From Flagellimonas nanhaiensis (lineage in GTDB: Bacteria; Bacteroidota; Bacteroidia; Flavobacteriales; Flavobacteriaceae), in the NCBI RefSeq assembly GCF_003382275.1, contig NZ_QTJX01000003.1, positions 248,001 to 312,000 on the forward strand: 64,000 bases of DNA. Direction: 5' to 3'. Positions 43,567 to 51,912 of this stretch are shown here, in pieces. The translations under genes were made by a program, and so were the position numbers. The first letter of the stretch is position 1. Each line of letters opens with the position of its first letter. The notes beneath the pieces are model-generated. The model saw nothing but the letters and a program-made list of their open reading frames with translations, was not told the DNA's origin and made no database searches.

Positions 43567-44280
43567 TTATGCTTCCACTAGCTCCTCATTAAATTTATAG
43601 CCTACACCCCAAGTGGTTAAAATAAACTTGGGATTGCTCATATCCGGTTCTATCTTGGAGCGAAGTCGATTGATATGGGAGTTAACTGTATGCTCATAGC
43701 CTTGAAAATCGTAACCCCAAATCATATTTAGGAGTTTTGAACGGTCGTAACTCTTTCCTGGATTGGTTGAAAGAAGTACCAAAAGTTCAAATTCCTTGGG
43801 TGAGAGCTCTATTTTTTTACCATCTAGGAGCACCTTTCGCATGTCAATATCAATGGAAAGGATATCAAACTCCATAAGTTTAGGGTTCTTTTCAGGGTCA
43901 GATTCTGGAATGTCCATTTTTTGCCTTCTGAAAATAGCTTTTACACGAGCAATGAATTCGCGAACACTGAAAGGTTTGGTCAAATAGTCATCGGCTCCAA
44001 CTTCGAGCCCTAAAACTTTGTCAATTTCTTCGGAGCGTGCTGTGAGCATCATGATAGGAGACAAAATATTCTTTGCCCTGATTTTTTGACAAACCTCTAT
44101 ACCATCCATTCCTGGAAGCATTACGTCCAAAATAATAAGGTCCGGTTTTTCATCGATAACCTTTTGTAGTCCAACATCACCTCGATCAGCAGTTGATACC
44201 TGACAGCCCAAATCCTTAAGATGGATTTCCAAAAGACTGATGATTTCCAAATCATCTTCTACGATGAGTACTTTTTTCAT
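43567..44280 (-). CDS. OmpR/PhoB-family response regulator
   Basis: 237 residues. The receiver domain has the acidic pair Asp9-Asp10, phosphoacceptor Asp52 (LIILDVMLPGMDG), the Thr in MLTAR and the Lys in YLTKPF. The winged-helix DNA-binding domain (about 135-230) ends with the typical TTWGVGYKF. It is first in the transcript that continues with its kinase. An identical 14-bp element precedes this gene and the divergent repeat-lipoprotein gene, suggesting autoregulation and control of that gene (inference). Confidence 0.95.
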   Translation of the reverse strand: MKKVLIVEDDLEIISLLEIHLKDLGCQVSTADRGDVGLQKVIDEKPDLIILDVMLPGMDGIEVCQKIRAKNILSPIMMLTARSEEIDKVLGLEVGADDYLTKPFSVREFIARVKAIFRRQKMDIPESDPEKNPKLMEFDILSIDIDMRKVLLDGKKIELSPKEFELLVLLSTNPGKSYDRSKLLNMIWGYDFQGYEHTVNSHINRLRSKIEPDMSNPKFILTTWGVGYKFNEELVEA

Positions 44281-44301
44281 TGTTCAACAAATAAAAATGT
44301 T

Positions 44302-44315
44302 AAGTATCACAGAAA
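44302..44315 (-). promoter_or_regulatory. 14-bp element TTTCTGTGATACTT before the response regulator
   Basis: Read towards the response regulator gene this is TTTCTGTGATACTT, 21 bp before its ATG. An identical copy in the opposite orientation precedes the divergent lipoprotein gene. Confidence 0.6.
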
Positions 44316-44442
44316 GTTCACCATTTCACATAATGTTTTGGGCCAATCCTTTACTAACAGTCCACTTTTGGTGCAATTCTTTACAAATTTTAATGCTTAA
44401 AGAATTAAATAGCTGAAAATCAATAGTTAAGGAATCTTTATT

Positions 44443-44456
44443 TTTCTGTGATACTT
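44443..44456 (+). promoter_or_regulatory. 14-bp element TTTCTGTGATACTT before the repeat lipoprotein
   Basis: Identical to the element at 44302-44315 but facing the lipoprotein gene, 50 bp before its ATG. A TTCCTTTG that could serve as a -7 box follows at 44474-44481. Confidence 0.6.
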
Positions 44457-44506
44457 CTGCAACAACTTCGTTCTTCCTTTGTCCTGCAATCATAAAAAAC
44501 AAGAAC

Positions 44507-46252
44507 ATGAACAACTTAAAATCTTTATTGATACTTTTTGGTATCGGAATTCTAATGTTCTCGTGCAGCGAGGACGATGACCAACAACCACAACCTGTTG
44601 AATTGGATGCAGGCACCCTATCTGGTGGGCCTTTTACCTTTATTGTGGATGGAACCCCAGATATGGTGACTGGGATTACCATAGAGCCGGGCAATTCACC
44701 TGATAGTAATCGCACCTATGTGATTACCGATGATGCCAACAACATTTTGGGACTTCCTCCAACGCTATCAGATGTGGAGGGTGTTGATTTTGATGCCGCG
44801 GGTACTGGAGTATGTTTTATTTGGTACTTGGTCTACGAGGATGGACTTACAGGTTTGGAAGTAGGGATGAACACTGATGATTTTACGGGTGAATATGACC
44901 TTTCCAACTCTATTACGGTAAACCGGAATGGTCTAAATGCTGGAACACTTTCTGGTGGACCTTTCTCTTTTACCGTTGATGGAACTCCAGATATGGTAAG
45001 CGGCATTACTCTGGATGACACCGGTTTGAACGGAACAAACCAAACCTATGTGATTACTGATGATGCCAACAATATTTTGGGATTACCCCCAACTCTTGAG
45101 GCTGTTGAAGGAGTGGACTTTGATGGCGCAGGCGTAGGGATTTGCTTCATCTGGCATCTGACCTACGAAGATGGGTTGACTGGATTGGAGGCTGGAAGCA
45201 ATGTGTCCGATTTCAGTGGTAACTATGCCCTCTCCAATTCCATTACTGTGAACCGAAATGCGCTTAATGCAGGATCTCTGGCAGGAGGACCATATAACTT
45301 TATCGTGGACGGCACACCGGATATGGTAAGTGGAATCAGTTTGGATGCTACCGAACTGACAGGTTCCTTGCAACGTTGGGTAATTACGGACGACCAGAAC
45401 AATATTCTCGGCTTGCCGCCGACTTTGGAAGCAGTGCAAGGTGTTGATTTTGACGCTGCAGGTGTTGGAGTCTGCTTGATCTGGCACATCACCTACGAAG
45501 ATGGACTCGTAGGATTGGAGGCCGGTAAAAATGTTGCTGATCTGGATGGTTTCTACGGTCTTTCCAACTCCGTCACTGTAAATCGAAACGCGCTCAATGC
45601 CGGATCTTTGACAGGTGGGCCATACAACTTCACCGTGGACGGCACACCGGATATGGTAAGTGGAATCAGTTTGGATGCTACCGAACTGACAGGTTCCTTG
45701 CAACGTTTGGTAATTACGGACGACCAGAACAATATCCTTGGCTTGCCACCGACTTTGGAAGCAGTGGAAGGTGTTGATTTTGACGCTGCAGGTGTTGGAG
45801 TCTGTTTAATCTGGCACATCACCTACGAAGATGGACTTGTAGGATTGGAGGCAGGTAAAAATGTTGCTGATCTGGATGGTTTCTACGGTCTTTCCAATTC
45901 CGTTACTGTGAACCGAAATGCACTTAGTGCCGGAACCTTGTCTGGAGGTCCTTTTACCATTACCGTGGACGGTACTCCCGATATGGTAAGCGGAATCAGT
46001 TTGGACGCTTCCGAATTGACCGGAACCAACCAAACTTATGTGATTACGGATGACCAATACAATATTCTTGGCTTGCCACCGACTTTAGAAGCAGTGGAGG
46101 GTGTTGATTTTGATGCAGCAGGCGTTGGCATATGTTTAATCTGGCATTTGACCTACGAAGATGGGTTAACAGGTTTACAAGCGGGCATGAACCTGAATAA
46201 TTTAGATGGTTTCTATGGTGTCTCCAATAGTATTATGGTGACAAGAAACTAA
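44507..46252 (+). CDS. Surface lipoprotein of five 110-residue tandem repeats
   Basis: 581 residues. A lipoprotein signal (ILMFSC, Cys20) is followed by an acidic, Gln/Pro-rich linker that suits surface export in Bacteroidota. Five repeats of 110, 110, 110, 110 and 109 residues fill the rest with no other domain. Each has the order LxAG(T/S)L(S/T)GGP(F/Y), VDGTPDMV, a Y/RxVITDD block, ILGLPPTL, a GVC(L/F)IW core with one Cys, YEDGL and ending SNS(I/V)TVNRN. I know similar repeats in flavobacterial secreted proteins but no function. It is divergent from a two-component system and is followed by a terminator. Confidence 0.85.
   Translation: MNNLKSLLILFGIGILMFSCSEDDDQQPQPVELDAGTLSGGPFTFIVDGTPDMVTGITIEPGNSPDSNRTYVITDDANNILGLPPTLSDVEGVDFDAAGTGVCFIWYLVYEDGLTGLEVGMNTDDFTGEYDLSNSITVNRNGLNAGTLSGGPFSFTVDGTPDMVSGITLDDTGLNGTNQTYVITDDANNILGLPPTLEAVEGVDFDGAGVGICFIWHLTYEDGLTGLEAGSNVSDFSGNYALSNSITVNRNALNAGSLAGGPYNFIVDGTPDMVSGISLDATELTGSLQRWVITDDQNNILGLPPTLEAVQGVDFDAAGVGVCLIWHITYEDGLVGLEAGKNVADLDGFYGLSNSVTVNRNALNAGSLTGGPYNFTVDGTPDMVSGISLDATELTGSLQRLVITDDQNNILGLPPTLEAVEGVDFDAAGVGVCLIWHITYEDGLVGLEAGKNVADLDGFYGLSNSVTVNRNALSAGTLSGGPFTITVDGTPDMVSGISLDASELTGTNQTYVITDDQYNILGLPPTLEAVEGVDFDAAGVGICLIWHLTYEDGLTGLQAGMNLNNLDGFYGVSNSIMVTRN
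44603..46249 (+). repeat. Five in-frame 330-bp tandem repeats
   Basis: Unit starts are 44603, 44933, 45263, 45593 and 45923; the first four are exactly 330 bp and the last is 327 bp. Units 3 and 4 are almost identical at DNA level, including synonymous positions, whereas units 1, 2 and 5 differ at many silent sites. Confidence 0.95.
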
Positions 46253-46299
46253 AAATTGAAAAAGAAAGTTAGAAGGTTGCTTTAATTGTTCGTTTGCAG

Positions 46300-46327
46300 A
46301 CACCCGGGCTTAGGTCCGGGTGTTTTT
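46300..46327 (+). terminator. Terminator of the repeat lipoprotein gene
   Basis: ACACCCGG pairs with CCGGGTGT around an 8-nt loop and is followed by T residues. The last codons and stop of the convergent DUF4386 gene fall inside it. Confidence 0.8.
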
Positions 46328-47011
46328 ACTTTGTAAGACAATTTTTCTGCCCTTGATTATTAACCATAATCCGAGGGCTACTTCGCCAAGCATGGGTATT
46401 ATAAAAATCCACCCCATTATTTTGTTGAAATTGGAAAACTGGGGGAGGAGAAGACCGGAAAGGTGGGTAATCATATACCCAAAGAAACCTATGATCAACC
46501 AGATGCCCAGGATTTTTGGGACATAGCCCGATTTCCATGTTAAATACCCCACAAGGAAGATGTGCAACCCGAAGACCAGCAAACCTAGAGACCATAAGCT
46601 TTCAAATGAATCCATAAAAAACAAGACCTGTGTCCCCAATGCCGACACGTAGTTTTCATTGTTGATGAGCACAAGAATGTGGGCCAAATTGAGCATGGAT
46701 GCCCCCAAAATAGCTGCATAGACCAATCGTAACCAAGCCGAGATCAATGACAGGCCCTTGTTCACGGGCTTTAGGAATTCATAAAGTCCCCAGGCCGCAA
46801 AAACATCACAAACCAAAATGATGATCCAACTGAGCACCCCCAGCCTAAAGGTCATTGCAGAGGCCCTTATGTTTTCTTCCGTGGCCGTTGCATTGCCGGA
46901 TACAATAAGGGGGCCTATGGTCAAATCAGTGGCGGCGACGGCTGCCAGGGTCATAAGCACTATGGAAACCCCTGCAATCTGCGCAGCCTTTTGTATAGAT
47001 ATTTCAGACAT
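46310..47011 (-). CDS. DUF4386 family membrane protein
   Basis: 233 residues from the ATG at 47011; a start at 47020 adds three residues. Six or so hydrophobic helices run throughout, with the family's AAQIAGVSIVLM start, an FLKPVNKGLSLISAWLRLVYAAI segment in the middle and a LGIWLIIGFFGYMI segment late. DUF4386 proteins are polytopic inner-membrane proteins of unknown function. The gene is followed on the minus strand by a terminator-like hairpin shared with the repeat lipoprotein. Confidence 0.82.
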   Translation of the reverse strand: MSEISIQKAAQIAGVSIVLMTLAAVAATDLTIGPLIVSGNATATEENIRASAMTFRLGVLSWIIILVCDVFAAWGLYEFLKPVNKGLSLISAWLRLVYAAILGASMLNLAHILVLINNENYVSALGTQVLFFMDSFESLWSLGLLVFGLHIFLVGYLTWKSGYVPKILGIWLIIGFFGYMITHLSGLLLPQFSNFNKIMGWIFIIPMLGEVALGLWLIIKGRKIVLQSKNTRT

Positions 47012-47040
47012 TTTTTGCATTTTGAGGTTTTAAGAGGTTA

Positions 47041-47541
47041 CTATTTGTACAATCGATACTCATCCACAGCCAGTTTTTTTACATTGCCCATGGTGTAGTG
47101 GTCGGCAAGGGTAAGACCCAACCCCTCTATCAACTTGATGCTTTTGATATTTCTTTGGTCTACAGGGTATTTGATGTACTCCACCTCCAGGTTTTTTATG
47201 CCCCAATGGAGCATGTAACTAACCACTTTTTTACCTATCCCTTTGCCCTGTATTTCTTTTTTGATCCATAATCCAAAGTGCGGTTGCTTGGTGGGAATAG
47301 AGTGAATGCCGCAGCAGCCAGCAAAGCTGTTGTTGTGCAAAATTACCCAAACCAGGTCATTGCCTTGCTGCATTTGGGTGATGGAATGCTCTGCAAAAGC
47401 TTTGGTCTCTTCAACTCGGGCGGGTGGATTGTCCAAGGGTAGAAATTGGATCACCTCCTCATCAAAACTGGCAAACATGTCCTCCACATAGTCCAGACTT
47501 ATGGGAACCAGGGTGATATGATCATCGATATGGTGTTCCAT
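47041..47541 (-). CDS. GNAT-family N-acetyltransferase
   Basis: 166 residues from the ATG at 47541; the frame opens at 47562. It follows the RimJ/RimL-like GNAT layout: an N-terminal HITLVPISLDYVEDMF, an acceptor-site strand FAGCCGIHSI, and the acetyl-CoA loop IQGKGIGKKVVSYML near 110-124, then YIKYPVDQRNIKSIKL. Target unknown. The 29-bp gap to DUF4386 on the same strand suggests co-transcription. Confidence 0.85.
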   Translation of the reverse strand: MEHHIDDHITLVPISLDYVEDMFASFDEEVIQFLPLDNPPARVEETKAFAEHSITQMQQGNDLVWVILHNNSFAGCCGIHSIPTKQPHFGLWIKKEIQGKGIGKKVVSYMLHWGIKNLEVEYIKYPVDQRNIKSIKLIEGLGLTLADHYTMGNVKKLAVDEYRLYK

Positions 47542-47603
47542 GAAGGAGTTGCATTTTAACAAAGGTCATAATTTATTATGACCCTTATTATAAAAATAGG
47601 GGA

Positions 47604-47611
47604 TAAATTTG
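47604..47611 (+). promoter_or_regulatory. Possible -7 element TAAATTTG
   Basis: Matches TAnnTTTG, 14 bp before the small ORF at 47626. No clear -33. Confidence 0.35.
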
Positions 47612-47625
47612 ACTGCTAATTTTTA

Positions 47626-47835
47626 ATGTCCTTGGAAAAAGAACAACTACAACAATTGGAATATCTTATTGAGGAGGGCTATGGTTCCCCAACCGAATTG
47701 GCCAATATTTTGGATCTTGGGGTGGAAATGCTGTTCTATGTGGAGGAAGATACCTTTTCCCGAAGGGAAATACAGCAGGTGGCCTCGGCCATTAAAGGAA
47801 TTGTTTGGGTTTTGAGGGGGTGTACTCCTTTTTGA
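47626..47835 (+). CDS. Small hypothetical protein
   Basis: 69 residues, not recognised. Predicted helical, with LEKEQLQQLEYLIEEGYGSPTELANILDL looking like a helix-turn-helix-like or degenerate DNA-binding start and a hydrophobic end (IKGIVWVLRGC). A promoter-like TAAATTTG precedes it and codon use is that of the neighbours, which supports it being expressed. Confidence 0.5.
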   Translation: MSLEKEQLQQLEYLIEEGYGSPTELANILDLGVEMLFYVEEDTFSRREIQQVASAIKGIVWVLRGCTPF

Positions 47836-47869
47836 ATAATTGATTGAGGAAATCGGAACGGGTAATGTT

Positions 47870-48652
47870 TTATTTGATAATATCTATTAACTCAAATTGA
47901 ATGTTAGTATTCATTCCCATAATTTTCTTAGCTTTAGTTATAGAGGAAATAGAATCCATTTCCTTAGTTCCATATTGCATTTCAATGTTTAAATTTCCAC
48001 TTGTAAATAGATTTTGTTTGGAATTGAATATATGGTTAGATTTTCCCTTTAGAAAACAGAATAAATCTTTGTCTTGTTCAATTTCTTCCGGAAAATTTAG
48101 TTCAGATACATCAATTAGGGATTCCAGATGAAATTCCTCTCCTTTCATTTCAGCAATCTTTATTTGATTAAACCCCTTTACATTAAGATTATTTCCAAAG
48201 TAATTAAATGGAAAATTCATTTTAATGTTTGAAAATTGTCCAGTTGAAATTTTTTCTAAGGGAATAGGAAATAATGTTTTTGCGAGCATAGCATTTGATG
48301 TATTGTCAATTTGGCCAAAGATGTTCATATCTTGAAACAATACAGTGTTTGGCATTTCCATAGAATCTTTCTTGACTTCATCTCCCTTTTCATCAACGGA
48401 TAATGAATATGATTTCATACTCATAAAAATCACATCAGCCAATCCATCTGACTTTATTTTTATTTTGAGCTTTCCATGAATAAGAGTGTGTTCTTTTTTA
48501 TCATTAAAAAAGGGGTTGGAAGAAACTATCTTTTGAGAATAATCATATATAATAGCTTTTTTGTTTTCAAAATTCCATTTCAATTGGATTTCATCGTTAG
48601 AGAAGCTTAACATGAAAACCGCAAAACTTAAAATTATAAATACATTTTTCAT
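47870..48652 (-). CDS. Exported hypothetical protein
   Basis: 260 residues with a signal peptide (MKNVFIILSFAVFMLSFS). The mature part is rich in Lys, Ile, Asn and Ser with alternating strands, for example QLKWNFENKKAIIYDYSQ and GKLKIKIKSDGLADVIFMS. It looks like a soluble beta-rich periplasmic or secreted protein. I do not recognise a family. Codon use is clearly more AT-rich than the flanking genes, so it may be horizontally acquired. Confidence 0.65.
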   Translation of the reverse strand: MKNVFIILSFAVFMLSFSNDEIQLKWNFENKKAIIYDYSQKIVSSNPFFNDKKEHTLIHGKLKIKIKSDGLADVIFMSMKSYSLSVDEKGDEVKKDSMEMPNTVLFQDMNIFGQIDNTSNAMLAKTLFPIPLEKISTGQFSNIKMNFPFNYFGNNLNVKGFNQIKIAEMKGEEFHLESLIDVSELNFPEEIEQDKDLFCFLKGKSNHIFNSKQNLFTSGNLNIEMQYGTKEMDSISSITKAKKIMGMNTNIQFELIDIIK

Positions 48653-48720
48653 CTGTTCTCTTACATTATGTTTATGTATAAATTCTAAACATAGTAGATG
48701 TTAAAAGGGATAACCAACCG

Positions 48721-49545
48721 TTACACAGCCACAACTCCTTTAATATGTGGGTGGGGGTCATAATTGAGCAGTTCAAAATCCTCAAAGGTAAAATCAAAAA
48801 TGTTTGTTACCGATGGGTTCAACTTTATGGTAGGCAGGGGTCTAGGTTCTCTACTCAATTGCAGTTCCACCTGTTCCATATGGTTGGTATAGATATGGGC
48901 ATCACCAAAGGTGTGCACAAATTCTCCTGGCTCATAACCACATACTTGTGCCATCATCAAGGTAAACAGTGCATAAGAGGCAATATTAAAGGGTACTCCC
49001 AAAAAGATATCCGCACTACGTTGGTACAGTTGGCAGGATAGTTTTCCATCTGCCACATAAAATTGGAAAAAGGCATGGCAGGGGGGTAGGGCCGCCTTGC
49101 CGTTGGCCACATTTTCTGCAAAGGATACTGAAGTATCGGGCAATACGCTAGGATTCCAAGCAGAGACTAAAAGTCTACGACTGTTCGGGTTGGTTTTTAA
49201 AGTTTCAATGACTTCTTTTATTTGATCTATCCCCTCGCTGTCCCAGTTACGCCATTGATGCCCATAAACAGGCCCCAAATCACCATTTTCATCTGCCCAT
49301 TCGTTCCAGATACGAACGCCGTTCTCTTGCAGGTACTTTACATTGGTGTCTCCTTTTAAGAACCATAGCAACTCATAAATAATGGATTTGAGGTGTAATT
49401 TTTTGGTGGTCACCATTGGAAATCCTTCTGAGAGGTCAAACCGCATTTGGTAGCCAAAAACGCTCAATGTTCCTGTGCCAGTACGGTCACCTTTTTGGTT
49501 TCCGTGTTCTAGTACATGTTTTAATAAGTCGTGGTATTGTTTCAT
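48721..49545 (-). CDS. thyA: Thymidylate synthase
   Basis: 274 residues. Catalytic Cys156 sits in [13 protein letters not shown], with [11 protein letters not shown] near residue 21, the [22 protein letters not shown] motif and the C-terminal [10 protein letters not shown]. It methylates dUMP to dTMP and oxidises methylenetetrahydrofolate to dihydrofolate, the substrate of FolA encoded at 37101. A REP-like repeat lies just upstream. Confidence 0.97.
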   Translation of the reverse strand: MKQYHDLLKHVLEHGNQKGDRTGTGTLSVFGYQMRFDLSEGFPMVTTKKLHLKSIIYELLWFLKGDTNVKYLQENGVRIWNEWADENGDLGPVYGHQWRNWDSEGIDQIKEVIETLKTNPNSRRLLVSAWNPSVLPDTSVSFAENVANGKAALPPCHAFFQFYVADGKLSCQLYQRSADIFLGVPFNIASYALFTLMMAQVCGYEPGEFVHTFGDAHIYTNHMEQVELQLSREPRPLPTIKLNPSVTNIFDFTFEDFELLNYDPHPHIKGVVAV

Positions 49546-49563
49546 TCCTTTTCAAATATCACT

Positions 49564-49629
49564 TGTCATTTCGAACGAGCTTAGCGAAGAGAAATCTCAA
49601 AAGACATCTCGACTGCGCTCGATGTGACA
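49564..49629. repeat. Flavobacterial REP-like inverted repeat
   Basis: Arm 49564-49597 begins TGTCATTTCGAACGAGCTTA. Arm 49602-49629 reads TGTCACATCGAGCGCAGTCG on the opposite strand. Same family as 8657-8736. It lies between the nucleoside transporter and thyA. Confidence 0.7.
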
Positions 49630-49713
49630 GAAAAATAATCTGTCTAAGATACTTTAAGTATCGAACTAAGGAAAAAGAGTGTTGACTGACTTATGAAGAT
49701 TTTATCAACGGAA

Positions 49714-51180
49714 TTAACCCAAAATCATCCCTGCTATGGTGGCGGAAAGTAGGGAGGCCAAGGACCCTCCCAAAACAGCACGCATACCAAATTCTGAAAG
49801 TGTTTTACGCTGACCGGGGGCTAGGGAGCCAATACCTCCAATCTGTATGCCTATCGAAGCAAAATTGGCAAATCCGCAAAGCATATAGGTGGCCATGATT
49901 ACAGATTTGTTATAAGTAAAATGCAGATTACTGGTCATGTCCTTTAATTCTGCCAGTTGAATGTATCCTACGAATTCACTAGCAGCCAGTTTTATGCCCA
50001 ATAGTTGCCCCATGAGCATAATATCCTCGTTGGCTACACCGATTAACCACATCAATGGGGCAAAAACTGTTCCCAGAACGGCTTCTAAGGAGAAACTATC
50101 ATAGGGGGAGTTGTCCGCAATCCAGCTATTGAGGGTGGTCCAGTCTCCGATAAGCCCAAGAATACCGTTGATCATGGCAATAAAGGCTACAAAGACTAAC
50201 AACATGGCACCTACGTTCATGGCCAATTTGAGACCTTCTGTGGTTCCGTTGGAGATAGCATCCAAGATATTGGCTCCAATTTTTTCTGAGGAAACGTTTA
50301 CGTCGGTATTTACTTTTTCAGTCTGCGGATATAAAATTTTGGAAACCACAATGGCGCCCGGAGCTGCCATTACCGAAGCTGCCAACAAGTGTTTTGCGAA
50401 AATCAATCGGAGTGCAGGGTCATCACCTCCCAAAAAACCTATATAGGCGGCCAAAACCGCACCTGCAACTGTAGCCATGCCTCCCACCATGACCAAGAAG
50501 ATTTCTGAACGGTTCATTTTTTCCAAATAGGCCTTGATCAATAAGGGAGCTTCAGTCTGACCCAAAAAAATATTCCCGGCAACGGAAAGACTTTCAGCAC
50601 CAGAAATGCCCAGTGATTTTGATAATAACCAAGCTAGGCCTTTAACCACTTTCTGAATGATGCCCAAATAGAACAATACCGAGGTGAGCGCAGAAAAGAA
50701 TATAATGGTAGGGAGCACTTGAAATGCGAAAATAAATCCGAAAGTATCCATGTCCACCACCAAGCCTTCAAACAAGAACTTACTACCAACGCGGGTAAAA
50801 TCCAATATGCTCACAAAAACCTGTCCTACCTTCTCAAAAATAAGCTGTACCAAGGGCACTTTTAGGACCCCAATGGCAATTAGAAGCTGTAAGGTCAGAC
50901 CAATCCCTACCGTTTTCCAATTAATTGCCCTTCTATTGGCACTAAAAAGGAATGAAATCAATATCAAGGTTGCCATTCCCAAGGCTCCCCTCCATAGGCT
51001 GTTTATTGTGAAACCTTGGTTGGGAATAATTTCGGGTACAACTTCTTGAGATGAAACTTGAGTAACGGAGGTAGTTTCCAGTACAGTATTTACTGTATTT
51101 GCAGCTAGGCTATCTTGGCCAAAAGCGGCCACACATATGAACAGAAAAAGTGCAAGGAAACTTTTGGTTTTCTTTGGCAT
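49714..51180 (-). CDS. nupC: CNT-family (NupC) nucleoside transporter
   Basis: 488 residues. An N-terminal signal-like segment (LFLFICVAAFGQ) and a linker precede the concentrative nucleoside transporter core, which has about nine helices. Motifs include GQTEAPLLIKAYLEKMNRSEIF near 210, TVAGAVLAAYIGFLG, and NEDIMLMGQLLGIKLAASEFVGY near 380. It imports nucleosides with Na+ or H+. It sits between the bifunctional nuclease gene and thyA on one strand, in line with a nucleotide-salvage grouping. Confidence 0.92.
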   Translation of the reverse strand: MPKKTKSFLALFLFICVAAFGQDSLAANTVNTVLETTSVTQVSSQEVVPEIIPNQGFTINSLWRGALGMATLILISFLFSANRRAINWKTVGIGLTLQLLIAIGVLKVPLVQLIFEKVGQVFVSILDFTRVGSKFLFEGLVVDMDTFGFIFAFQVLPTIIFFSALTSVLFYLGIIQKVVKGLAWLLSKSLGISGAESLSVAGNIFLGQTEAPLLIKAYLEKMNRSEIFLVMVGGMATVAGAVLAAYIGFLGGDDPALRLIFAKHLLAASVMAAPGAIVVSKILYPQTEKVNTDVNVSSEKIGANILDAISNGTTEGLKLAMNVGAMLLVFVAFIAMINGILGLIGDWTTLNSWIADNSPYDSFSLEAVLGTVFAPLMWLIGVANEDIMLMGQLLGIKLAASEFVGYIQLAELKDMTSNLHFTYNKSVIMATYMLCGFANFASIGIQIGGIGSLAPGQRKTLSEFGMRAVLGGSLASLLSATIAGMILG

Positions 51181-51189
51181 GTAGTTGGT

Positions 51190-51822
51190 TTATTTTCGCT
51201 TGGAAATTTCGTCCCGTAATTTGGCAGCCTTTTCGTAGTCTTCATTGGCTACTGCCTTATCCAATTCTTTATGAAGTTCTTCAAGTGAAAGCTCACGGAA
51301 CCCATGGGTGGAAGAACCCGACTCAATCTCAACGGTTTCCCCTTCCTGAAGGATCTCATCTACGACTATGCTGTCGTCATCCTCATTTTCGTCGCTTTCC
51401 TTTGAAGAGAACTTAAGGAAGATTCCAGCTTTGTCCAAAATAGTCTTGTAGGTGAAAATTGGCGCATCAAAACGGAGTGCCAATGCTATGGCATCGCTGG
51501 TTCTGGCATCTATGATTTCTTCAACATTATCCCTTTCACATATGATACTGGAATAAAAGACCCCATCTACCAATTTATGAATGATGACCTGTTTGACCAC
51601 AATCTGGAAACGGTCCGCAAAATTCTTAAAAAGATCATGGGTGAGTGGTCTGGGTGGTTTTATTTCCTTTTCTAGGGCTATTGCAATGGACTGCGCTTCA
51701 AAAGCACCAATAACAATTGGCAATTTTCGGTCCCCATCAACCTCATTCAAAATAAGGGCGTATGCGCCATTTTGGGTTTGGCTGTATGATATTCCCTTTA
51801 TTTTTAACCGTACTAAGCTCAT
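51190..51822 (-). CDS. Bifunctional nuclease-family protein with UVR domain
   Basis: 210 residues. Residues 1-150 match the bifunctional nuclease (BFN/DUF151) domain: SYSQTQNGAYALILNEVDG, IVIGAFEAQSIAIALE and ARTSDAIALALRFDAPIF. An acidic linker (DENEDDDS) follows, then a UvrB/UvrC-type UVR motif near 175-208 (LHKELDKAVANEDYEKAAKLRDEI). The combination is usual in Bacteroidota. Role unproven; members are linked to nuclease activity and redox responses. It is 9 bp upstream of nupC on the same strand, so probably co-transcribed. Confidence 0.88.
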   Translation of the reverse strand: MSLVRLKIKGISYSQTQNGAYALILNEVDGDRKLPIVIGAFEAQSIAIALEKEIKPPRPLTHDLFKNFADRFQIVVKQVIIHKLVDGVFYSSIICERDNVEEIIDARTSDAIALALRFDAPIFTYKTILDKAGIFLKFSSKESDENEDDDSIVVDEILQEGETVEIESGSSTHGFRELSLEELHKELDKAVANEDYEKAAKLRDEISKRK

Positions 51823-51840
51823 ATTCTCCTCCTAAAACCA

Positions 51841-51886
51841 AAAAAGGCTGTTCAAATAAGTGGCACTACCAGTTATCTGAACAGCC
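51841..51886 (-). terminator. Terminator of the etfBA transcript
   Basis: GGCTGTTCA and TGAACAGCC form the outer stem of a long hairpin; the minus strand runs into a T-run. Confidence 0.75.
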
Positions 51887-51912
51887 CCTTGCAGAGGGCA
51901 AATTAACAAAAT

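Noticed and set aside
45083..45703. 206-residue minus-strand frame inside the repeat lipoprotein gene
   Set aside because: It is the antisense shadow of the tandem repeats and repeats with the same 330-bp period; no signal or domain.
44507..46252. The 330-bp repeats as a CRISPR-like array
   Set aside because: Units are contiguous, in frame and protein-coding with no spacers; no cas genes are present.
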